Positions 1-7,403 of a stretch of DNA of 64,000 nucleotides are shown piece by piece. This DNA comes from Amycolatopsis acidiphila (GTDB lineage: Bacteria > Actinomycetota > Actinomycetes > Mycobacteriales > Pseudonocardiaceae). Position numbers and translations under genes: made by a program. The DNA lies in the NCBI RefSeq assembly GCF_021391495.1, contig NZ_CP090063.1, positions 6,758,001 to 6,822,000 of the forward strand. Direction: 5' to 3'. Every line of letters starts with the position of its first letter. Within the stretch, counting starts at the first letter, position 1. The notes beneath the pieces are model-generated. The model was not told the DNA's origin. It did no database searches and worked only from the letters and a program-made list of their open reading frames with translations.

Positions 1-115
1 GCTGTGGTGTGAGAACCATCCGGACGCGCGAGGATTGTCGTGGGCGGACGATGACACCGCCATCCGGGTGCATCACCGTGGTCAGTACGACGCCCATGAG
101 CGACCAGGAGGACCC

Positions 116-1231
116 GTGCGTATCGCCGTCCCGCGTGAGATCAAGAAGCACGAATACCGGGTGGCACTGACTCCGGCCGGCGTGCACGAGCTGACCCGGC
201 ACGGCCACGAGGTGTTCATCGAGTCCCAGGCCGGCACCGGTTCGGCCATCAGCGACGACGACTACAGCGCGGCCGGCGCGAAGATCCTCGCCACGGCGGC
301 CGAGGTGTGGGCCGAGGGCGAGCTGGTGCTGAAGGTCAAGGAGCCCATCGCCGAGGAGTACCCGCGACTGCGCTCCGGGCAGGTGTTGTTCACCTACCTG
401 CACCTGGCGGCGGACCGGGCGCTGACCCAGGCGCTGCTCGACGCGGGCACCACGGCGATCGCCTACGAGACGGTGCAGAACGCGAACGGCTCGCTCCCGC
501 TGCTCGCGCCGATGTCCGAGGTCGCGGGCCGGCTGGCTCCGCAGGTCGGCGCCTACTCGCTGATGAAGCCGTCCGGCGGACGTGGCGTGCTGCCCGGCGG
601 TATCCCGGGGGTGCATCCGGCGCGGGTGGTGGTGATCGGCGGCGGCGTCGCGGGGCTGAACGCGGCGCGGGTCGCGCTGGGGCTGGGGTCCGATGTGGAG
701 ATCCTGGACACCAATGTGGACCGTCTACGGCAGATCGACCAGGAGTTCGGCGGCCGGATCCGCACGGTGGCTTCGACGGCCTTCGCGATCGAGCAGGCTG
801 TCGTGGCGGCGGATCTGGTGATCGGCGCGGTGCTGATCCCGGGTGCGAAGGCACCGAAGCTGGTGTCGAACGATCTGGTGTCGCGGATGAAGCCGGGCAG
901 CGTGCTGGTGGACATCGCGATCGACCAGGGCGGCTGCTTCGCGGACTCGCGCCCGACGACGCATGACGACCCGACGTACCGGGTGCACGACTCGATCTTC
1001 TACTGCGTGGCGAACATGCCGGGCGCGGTGCCCACCACGTCGACGCAGGGTTTGACGAACGTCACCCTCCCGCACACGGTCGCCCTGGCCGACCACGGCT
1101 GGCAGCAGGCGCTGAAGAACAGCCCGGCGCTGGCCCACGGCTTGAACACGCACCAAGGCGCCCTGACCAACGCCCCCGTCGCCACCGCCCACACCCTCCC
1201 CCACACTCCCCCCGACACCTTCCTCCACTGA
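116..1231 (+). CDS. ald: Alanine dehydrogenase
   Basis: NAD-dependent L-alanine dehydrogenase, which interconverts L-alanine with pyruvate and ammonium in the cytoplasm. The GTG at 116 is preceded by AGGAGG and gives 371 residues, the usual family length; an in-frame start at 35 would add residues unlike the family. The N-terminus VRIAVPREIKKHEYRVALTP is typical. Substrate-binding Lys (LKVKEP, about residue 74), catalytic His (TYLHLAAD, about 95), the NAD-binding GGGVAGLNA (about 175) and the catalytic Asp in VDIAIDQGG (about 269) are all present. It stands alone and is followed by a hairpin-rich intergenic stretch. No Lrp-type regulator gene is visible next to it in the window. Confidence 0.96.
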   Translation: MRIAVPREIKKHEYRVALTPAGVHELTRHGHEVFIESQAGTGSAISDDDYSAAGAKILATAAEVWAEGELVLKVKEPIAEEYPRLRSGQVLFTYLHLAADRALTQALLDAGTTAIAYETVQNANGSLPLLAPMSEVAGRLAPQVGAYSLMKPSGGRGVLPGGIPGVHPARVVVIGGGVAGLNAARVALGLGSDVEILDTNVDRLRQIDQEFGGRIRTVASTAFAIEQAVVAADLVIGAVLIPGAKAPKLVSNDLVSRMKPGSVLVDIAIDQGGCFADSRPTTHDDPTYRVHDSIFYCVANMPGAVPTTSTQGLTNVTLPHTVALADHGWQQALKNSPALAHGLNTHQGALTNAPVATAHTLPHTPPDTFLH

Positions 1232-1303
1232 CCCCCCACACGGGCTCCCTTTCCCTTACCCCCCACCGAAGCCTTCCTCACCACCCGAAGCCGACCAGCA
1301 CGA

Positions 1304-1361
1304 TGGGGGTCCAGGGGGCGAAGCCCCTTGGCGGGGGTTTGGGGGTCCGACCCCCAAAAAA
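1304..1361. repeat. G/C-rich double-hairpin element
   Basis: Two adjacent stem-loops: a 9-bp stem 1311-1319/1323-1331 with one wobble pair, and an 8-bp stem 1338-1345/1351-1358 followed by a run of A. The arrangement of GGGGGTCC blocks resembles a widespread actinobacterial intergenic palindrome. A shortened relative occurs at about 63329-63358, also just outside a 3' gene end. It probably acts as a bidirectional terminator. Confidence 0.55.
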
Positions 1362-1410
1362 GACGCGAAGTCGAGCAAAGAGGGAAGCCGGCGAAGCCCG
1401 GCAAACAGGG

Positions 1411-1453
1411 GCGGCCCGCTCGACCAGCCTGGGGGTCACTGGGAGCGGGCCGC
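1411..1453. terminator. Perfect 11-bp inverted repeat
   Basis: GCGGCCCGCTC at 1411-1421 pairs with GAGCGGGCCGC at 1443-1453 around a 21-nt loop. There is no U-tract. It could be an intrinsic terminator or a protein-binding palindrome. It lies about 200 nt before the ABC transporter operon. Confidence 0.4.
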
Positions 1454-1656
1454 CACAACCAGCTTAGGTGGTCCCATCCGAGTTCGCTGCATGGGGTTCG
1501 GGTTTTACTCGAAATACTTCTTCACCGGCCGCGATGTGACGTCGTGATTCACCGACCAAGCGGGAGTTTCCCCCTCCACGCCCCGTGCGGCCCGCGGATG
1601 AGGCAGGATGTCGGCTGCGCCGAGGTTCACCCATTCGCCGGATCTAGGGGGACGTG

Positions 1657-2745
1657 ATGCAGAACAACGGTAGCGGCCGGATTGTCGTGCAGAATCTCAG
1701 TAAGACCTTCGGCCCGGTCTCGGCTGTGCAGAACCTGAGCTTCGTGGTGGAACCGGGGTCGGTGACGGGGTTCCTCGGCCCGAACGGCGCGGGGAAGACG
1801 ACGACCCTGCGCATGATCCTCGGCCTGGTCACCCCGACGGCGGGGGTCGCGACGGTGAGCGGTTTGCCGTACGACCAGCTGGGCAACCCGGCGCGGATCG
1901 TGGGCGCGGTACTGGAGAACGAGGGCTTCCATCCGAAACGGACCGCCCGCAACCACCTGCGGGTGTACGCGTCGGCGATCGGGGTGCCGGATCAGCGCGC
2001 GGACGAGGTGCTGGGACTGGTGGGGCTTTCGGCCGCCGCGGAGCGCAAGCCGGGCGGGTTCTCGCTCGGGATGCGGCAGCGGCTGGCACTGGCGACGGCG
2101 TTGCTGGGCAACCCGCAGGTGCTGGTGCTCGACGAGCCTGCGAACGGTCTGGACCCCGAGGGGATCCTTTGGCTGCGCAACTTCTTGCGTGCCTACGCAC
2201 GTGAAGGCCGCACGGTACTGGTGTCGAGCCACCTGCTGTCCGAAGTGGAGCAGACGATCGACCAGGTGGTGATCATCAGCCACGGCGTGACGCGCTACTA
2301 CGGTTCGCTCGAGCAGCTGCGCGGCAGCCAGCAGTCGCGGGTGCTGGTGCAGGCGGCCGATCCGAACGCGCTGGTGAAAGCGTTGCAGGAGGGCGGCTTC
2401 GGCCAGATCGAGCCGACCCCGGACGGCCGGGTGGCGGTGCTGGGCGCGACGCGGCAGCAGATCGGCGACCTGGTCGCGAAGTCGGGCCTCGCGGTGTACG
2501 GCATCGAAGAGGACCGGGCGGACCTGGAGAAGCTGTTCTTCCAGCTGACCAACGGTCAGTACGCCGGCGCGCCGTACCAGCAGCCGCAGTACCAGCAGCA
2601 GTATCCGCCGCAGCAGGGCGGCGGCTGGGGGCCGCCACCGCCGGGCTATCCGCCACAGCAACCACCGCAGCAGCAGCCGTATCAGACACCACCGGGCGGC
2701 TACCAGCAGCCGGGCCCGCACCAGGGTTGGGGAGGACAGCGCTGA
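1657..2745 (+). CDS. ABC transporter ATP-binding protein
   Basis: ATPase subunit of an ABC-2 type exporter. Walker A GPNGAGKTT lies near residue 41, the signature FSLGMRQRL near 135 and Walker B VLVLDEPANGLDP near 155. A catalytic-domain extension of about 100 residues follows, then a low-complexity tail from about residue 300 rich in Gln, Pro, Gly and Tyr. The tail is unusual for this family and may be a disordered interaction segment. ATG 1657 directly follows an in-frame GTG at 1654; either could be the start, with AGGGGGA just upstream. The stop codon overlaps the next start (TGATG), so translation of the ATPase and its permease is probably coupled. The substrate cannot be deduced. Confidence 0.9.
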   Translation: MQNNGSGRIVVQNLSKTFGPVSAVQNLSFVVEPGSVTGFLGPNGAGKTTTLRMILGLVTPTAGVATVSGLPYDQLGNPARIVGAVLENEGFHPKRTARNHLRVYASAIGVPDQRADEVLGLVGLSAAAERKPGGFSLGMRQRLALATALLGNPQVLVLDEPANGLDPEGILWLRNFLRAYAREGRTVLVSSHLLSEVEQTIDQVVIISHGVTRYYGSLEQLRGSQQSRVLVQAADPNALVKALQEGGFGQIEPTPDGRVAVLGATRQQIGDLVAKSGLAVYGIEEDRADLEKLFFQLTNGQYAGAPYQQPQYQQQYPPQQGGGWGPPPPGYPPQQPPQQQPYQTPPGGYQQPGPHQGWGGQR

Positions 2746-3629
2746 TGGGCCGCTTGCTCGTCGCGGAGTTCCGCAAGACGCTCACCACGAAGAGCTGGTG
2801 GGGGCTGATGATCCCGGCCGTCGTGCTGGCCTTCGGGTTCGCGCTCGGCTGGGGCGCGTTCGCCAACGAGGTCGGCGACGTGCTCTCCAGCAGCGAGACG
2901 CAGATCATCGCGCAGGCGCTGGGCATCGAGACCGGCCACCTGCCGATGGGCCTGCTGGCCATCGGGCACGGGATCAACATCGGGCTGACGTTCCCGGTGA
3001 TCTTCGGTGTGTTCGCGCTCGCCGGTGAGTACAGCAAGAAGACGATCACGACGACGTTCCTCACGGCCCCGAACCGGGTTTCCGTGCTGACCGCGAAGAT
3101 GATCACCTACAGCGTCTGGGGCGCGGTCTACGGCCTCGTGGTCGCCGCCGCGGCGAGCCTGGGCATCGCGCTCACGGTCGACGGCTCGCGGCTGCCGACG
3201 GGCGGCCAGTGGCTGGCCGTCGTCGGCGCGAGCGTGCTCGCCGGGGTCCTCGCGACGCTGTTCGGCATCGGCGTCGGCGCGGTCTGGAACAGCGTCGTCG
3301 GCAGCGTGGTCACCCTGGTCATCTACCTGCTGGTGATCGAGAACGTGCTGGTCCTGATCTTCTACGGGCTGTGGCGGGTGGACTGGCTGGGCGGGGTGCT
3401 GCCCAACGGCACGATGAACGGCATCGTGGGCGCGATCGGGGCGCAGGCCTTCGGCGCGGCCGGGGTGAAGGTGCCCGGGCTGGACGCGGAGGCGCAGTGG
3501 ACGCTGCAGTACGTCGCGGGCGCGCCCGGCGCGTTCTCGTGGTGGGCCTCGGCGCTGGTGTTCTTCGCCTGGACCATGGTGTTCTTCGCCGGCGGATGGG
3601 TCGCGAACCAGCGGCGCGACATCACCTGA
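2745..3629 (+). CDS. ABC-2 type permease subunit
   Basis: Integral membrane partner of the preceding ATPase. The 294-residue protein starts at the ATG that overlaps the upstream stop codon; AGGACAG-type purines precede it. It shows about six hydrophobic segments: an N-terminal one at about 22-40, then clusters through the middle, ending with a strongly hydrophobic stretch before WVANQRRDIT. Members of this family form the channel of antibiotic or lipid exporters. No substrate-specific feature is visible. Confidence 0.85.
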   Translation: MGRLLVAEFRKTLTTKSWWGLMIPAVVLAFGFALGWGAFANEVGDVLSSSETQIIAQALGIETGHLPMGLLAIGHGINIGLTFPVIFGVFALAGEYSKKTITTTFLTAPNRVSVLTAKMITYSVWGAVYGLVVAAAASLGIALTVDGSRLPTGGQWLAVVGASVLAGVLATLFGIGVGAVWNSVVGSVVTLVIYLLVIENVLVLIFYGLWRVDWLGGVLPNGTMNGIVGAIGAQAFGAAGVKVPGLDAEAQWTLQYVAGAPGAFSWWASALVFFAWTMVFFAGGWVANQRRDIT

Positions 3630-3640
3630 GCCGGCGCGCA

Positions 3641-3646
3641 TAACCT
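3641..3646 (+). promoter_or_regulatory. -10 box TAACCT, possible leaderless start
   Basis: TAACCT lies 7 nt ahead of the GTG at 3654, the spacing expected if transcription starts at the start codon. A GGAG at 3647-3650 is too close to serve well as a ribosome binding site. Confidence 0.5.
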
Positions 3647-3653
3647 GGAGCGT

Positions 3654-6600
3654 GTGACCGCTGCTGCTCCCACCACAACTGAACCGAAGACCGGCTGGAT
3701 CCGCAGACTGGGCGCCGCCTGCTGGCGGCATCCCTGGCTCGTCGTCCTCTCGCTCGCCGCGGCCGTCGTCAGCGTCGGCTTCCAGGCCGTCGGCCCGCTG
3801 CTGGTGAAGGTCGCGGTCGACGACGCCGTCGGCGGCCGGACCTCGCAGCTGGGGCTGCTGGCCGCCGGGCTGGTCGGGGTGCAGGTGCTGATGTTCGCCA
3901 CCGCGTTCGTCCGCCGTTACGTGGGCGGCCGGCTGGCCTTGGACGTGCAGCACGACCTGCGGCGGGCGGTGTTCGGCGCGGTGTCGCGTTTGGACGGCGG
4001 CAAGCAGGACACGCTGCGCACCGGCCAGGTCGTGTCCCGGGCGATCACCGACCTGCAGCTGGTCGTCTCGCTGCTGATGGTGACACCCGTTTCGGCCGGT
4101 TCGGTCATCTTCGCCCTGTTCTCGCTCGGGGCGATGCTGTGGATGTCACCGGCGTTGACGCTGATCGCGCTGGTCGTGGTGCCCGCGGTCGCGATCGTCG
4201 CGGGCGCCTCCCGCAAGCGGTTGTTCCCGGCCACCTGGTCGGCGCAGCAGCGGGCCGCGGACGTGGCGCAGCACGTCGAGGAGACCGTGACGGGCGTGCG
4301 CGTGGTCAAGGGCTTCGGCCAGGAGGCGCGGGAGGTCTCCCGGCTGGAGAACACGGCGAAGAAGCTGTTCGCGGAGCGGCTGCGGGCGGCCCGGCTGTCG
4401 GCCGTGCCGACGGCGACGACCTCCGCGCTGCCCGCGGCCGGACAGGTCGCCGTTCTCGCCTTCGGTGGCATCCTCGCGCTTCGCGGCGAAGTGAGCCTCG
4501 GCACCTTCCTCGCCTTCGCCAGCTACGTGTCCGGCCTGATCGGCCCGGCCCGGATGCTCTCGGCGATGGTGGTGCAGGCGCAGCTGACGCGCGCGGGCGC
4601 GGACCGGGTGTACGAGCTGATCGACGCCCAGCCCGAGGTCCGCGACAAGCCGGACGCCCGCCCGCTGCCCGAGGGGCCGCTCGGCATCCGGCTCGACGAC
4701 GTGAAGTTCGGCTACACGCGGTCCGAACCAGTGCTCGACAGGATGTCGGTGGAGGCCGAGCCGGGCGAGACGCTCGCACTGGTCGGCACCGCGGGCTCGG
4801 GGAAGTCGACGATTTCGTTGCTGCTGCCCCGGTTCTACGACGTGCACGCGGGCTCGGTCCGGCTCGGCGGCTGCGACGTGCGGGACGTGCGCCTCGCCGA
4901 CCTGCGCAAGGCGATCGGCGTGGTGTTCGAGGAAGCGTTCCTGTTCTCCAGCTCGGTGCGCGACAACATCGCCTACGGCAGGCCGGACGCGAGCGACGAG
5001 GAGGTCCACGCGGCCGCCAAGGCCGCGGAGGCGCACGAGTTCATCATGCAGCTGCCCCTGGGCTACGACACGCTCGTCGGCGAACGGGGGCTGATGCTCT
5101 CGGGTGGTCAGCGGCAACGGCTCGGGCTGGCCAGGGCGCTGCTCACCGACCCGCGCGTGCTGATCCTCGACGACGCGACCTCGGCCGTGGACACGGTCAC
5201 CGAGGCCGCGATCCATGACACCCTGCGCGCGGTCACCGCCACCCGTACGACGCTGCTCATCGCACACCGCAAGTCGACGCTGGCGCTCGCCGACCGGATC
5301 GCCGTGCTGGACGCGGGCCGGGTCGTCGACGTGGGCACGGCCAAGGAGCTCGAGGAACGCTGCGAGCTGTACCGGGAACTGGTCTCCGGTCCCGGTGAGG
5401 GCGTCGAGGAGAAGCACCGGCGCGAATGCGTGGTGCGCCCGGAAAGCGGCGTCACACCGGAGCTGTGGCCGGCGCCGGTCGACCAGGACGACGCCGGACA
5501 GCTCGCGGACGCCGCGCAGCAGCGCAGCGCCACCCCGGCCGCCGCCGGCGGCGGGATGGGCGGGATGCGCGGCGCGTTCGACGTGCCGCCGACCCCGGAG
5601 CTCATCGAGGGCGTGCGCAGGCTGCCGCCCGCCACGGACGTCCCGGCGCTGGTGCCGGAGAACGTCACCGGACCGGACCCCCGGTTCCGCCTCGGGCGGC
5701 TGCTCCGGCCGGTGCGCACCCTGCTGACGGCGGTGATCGTGCTGGTCGGGCTGGACGCGGGGGCGTCGATCGCGCTGCCCGCGCTCTACCAGCTCGGCGT
5801 GGACCACGGTGTCCGGCCCGGCGTCGAGTCGGTCGTCTGGATCACCGCCGCGATCGGCGCGGTGATCATCGCGCTGGACTGGGTGGTGATCCGCGCGCAG
5901 ACCCGGATCACCGCGCGCGCCGGGGAGACGGTGCTCTACTCGCTGCGCGTGCGCAGCTACGCGCATCTGCAGCGGCTCGGCCTCGACTACTACGAGCGCG
6001 AGCTGTCCGGCAAGATCATGACGCGGATGACCACGGACGTCGACGCGCTCTCGACGTTCCTGCAGACCGGCGTCGCGCAGGCCGTGATCAGCGCGCTCAC
6101 CCTCCTCGGCATCTCGGCCGCGCTGCTGATCACCGACGTCTCCCTTGCCCTGTACGCGCTTTCCGTGCTGCCGATCCTGATCGTCGCCACGGTGGTCTTC
6201 CGCAGGCTCGCCACCGCCGCCTACAACGAGGCGCGGGAACGGGTGAGCGTCGTCAACGCCGACATGCAGGAGAACGTCAGCGGCCTGCGGGTCGCGCAGG
6301 CCTACAGCCGCGAGGAGCGCTCGGCCGAGGACTTCGCATCCCGCAGCGACGCCTACCGCCGCTCCCGGCTACGCGCCCAACGCTATGTCGCGACCTACTT
6401 CCCTTTCGTCACCCTGCTTTCCGGGGTCGCCGAGGCGATCGTGCTGGTGGCGGGGTCGAGCCGGGTCGCGGGCGGCACGCTGCCGGTCGGCGTGCTGCTC
6501 GGGTTCCTGCTGTACCTGAACCTGTTCTTCTCCCCGATCCAGCAGCTGTCCTCGGTGTTCGACGGCTACCAGCAAGCGAAGGTCGGCCTGCGCCGGATCA

Positions 6601-7400
6601 GCGACCTGCTGCGCACGCCGACGTCGGTACCGCGGGCGGCGAACCCGCTCCCGGTGCCGGACCGGTTGTCCGGCGAGGTCACCTTCGACGCCGTCGACTT
6701 CTCCTACCCCGGCACGGATGCGCTGGCGCTGGCGGACATCTCGCTCAAGGTCGTGCCGGGCGAGACGGTCGCGCTGGTGGGCGCGACGGGCGCGGGCAAG
6801 TCGACGGCGGTGAAGCTGGTCGCCCGGTTCTACGACGCGACCGGCGGCAAGGTCGGCATCGACGGCGTGGACGTGAAGGACTACGACCTGCCCGGGCTGC
6901 GGCACCGGATGGGCGTGGTGCCGCAGGAGGCGCACCTGTTCTCGGGCACGGTCGCGGAGAACGTGCGCTACGGACGGCCGGACGCGAGCGACGCCGACGT
7001 GGAGGCCGCCGTCCGCGCCGTCGGCGCGCTCGACGGGGTGGCGGCGTTGCCCGCGGGGTTCCGGCAGCCGGTCGGCGAGCGCGGCAGGTCGCTCTCGGCC
7101 GGGCAGCGGCAGCTGATCGCGCTGGCGCGTGCCGAGCTGGTCGACCCGGACGTGCTGCTGCTCGACGAGGCGACGGCGGCGCTGGACCCGTCGACCGAGG
7201 CCGCGGTGCTGCAGGCGACCGAGAACCTGGCGCGCCGACGGACGACCTTCGTGGTCGCCCACCGGCTCGCGACGGCCGCCCGCGCGGACCGGATCGTCGT
7301 GCTCGCCCACGGTCGCGTCGTCGAGCAGGGCACGCACGCCCAGCTCCTCGCCGCGAACGGGCAGTACGCCGAGCTGTGGCGGACGGGCAACCACGAGTGA
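3654..7400 (+). CDS. Fused ABC exporter (TM-NBD-TM-NBD)
   Basis: A 1248-residue ABC exporter in which two half-transporters are joined in one chain. The first half has a six-helix membrane domain and an NBD with Walker A GTAGSGKST (about 378), LSGGQRQRL (about 482) and LILDDATSAVD (about 502). The second half has Walker A GATGAGKST (about 1043), LSAGQRQL (about 1146) and LLLDEATAALD (about 1166). The first NBD carries Asp in place of the catalytic Glu after Walker B and has FEEAFLF instead of a normal Q-loop. The second NBD is canonical (VPQEAHLF, DEATAALD). This is the pattern of asymmetric heterodimeric exporters with one degenerate ATP site. A linker of about 100 residues separates the halves. 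Substrate unknown; drug or lipid export is likely by family. Confidence 0.92.
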   Translation: MTAAAPTTTEPKTGWIRRLGAACWRHPWLVVLSLAAAVVSVGFQAVGPLLVKVAVDDAVGGRTSQLGLLAAGLVGVQVLMFATAFVRRYVGGRLALDVQHDLRRAVFGAVSRLDGGKQDTLRTGQVVSRAITDLQLVVSLLMVTPVSAGSVIFALFSLGAMLWMSPALTLIALVVVPAVAIVAGASRKRLFPATWSAQQRAADVAQHVEETVTGVRVVKGFGQEAREVSRLENTAKKLFAERLRAARLSAVPTATTSALPAAGQVAVLAFGGILALRGEVSLGTFLAFASYVSGLIGPARMLSAMVVQAQLTRAGADRVYELIDAQPEVRDKPDARPLPEGPLGIRLDDVKFGYTRSEPVLDRMSVEAEPGETLALVGTAGSGKSTISLLLPRFYDVHAGSVRLGGCDVRDVRLADLRKAIGVVFEEAFLFSSSVRDNIAYGRPDASDEEVHAAAKAAEAHEFIMQLPLGYDTLVGERGLMLSGGQRQRLGLARALLTDPRVLILDDATSAVDTVTEAAIHDTLRAVTATRTTLLIAHRKSTLALADRIAVLDAGRVVDVGTAKELEERCELYRELVSGPGEGVEEKHRRECVVRPESGVTPELWPAPVDQDDAGQLADAAQQRSATPAAAGGGMGGMRGAFDVPPTPELIEGVRRLPPATDVPALVPENVTGPDPRFRLGRLLRPVRTLLTAVIVLVGLDAGASIALPALYQLGVDHGVRPGVESVVWITAAIGAVIIALDWVVIRAQTRITARAGETVLYSLRVRSYAHLQRLGLDYYERELSGKIMTRMTTDVDALSTFLQTGVAQAVISALTLLGISAALLITDVSLALYALSVLPILIVATVVFRRLATAAYNEARERVSVVNADMQENVSGLRVAQAYSREERSAEDFASRSDAYRRSRLRAQRYVATYFPFVTLLSGVAEAIVLVAGSSRVAGGTLPVGVLLGFLLYLNLFFSPIQQLSSVFDGYQQAKVGLRRISDLLRTPTSVPRAANPLPVPDRLSGEVTFDAVDFSYPGTDALALADISLKVVPGETVALVGATGAGKSTAVKLVARFYDATGGKVGIDGVDVKDYDLPGLRHRMGVVPQEAHLFSGTVAENVRYGRPDASDADVEAAVRAVGALDGVAALPAGFRQPVGERGRSLSAGQRQLIALARAELVDPDVLLLDEATAALDPSTEAAVLQATENLARRRTTFVVAHRLATAARADRIVVLAHGRVVEQGTHAQLLAANGQYAELWRTGNHE

Positions 7401-7403
7401 GCC

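Larger units (their letters stand above)
1232..1656. other. Hairpin-rich intergenic region after ald
   Basis: No supported gene. The stretch holds several stem-loops: two within 1304-1361, a short one near 1394-1411, and a perfect 11-bp inverted repeat at 1411-1421/1443-1453. These probably end ald transcription. A purine-rich ribosome binding site precedes the ABC ATPase start at about 1647-1652. Confidence 0.6.
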
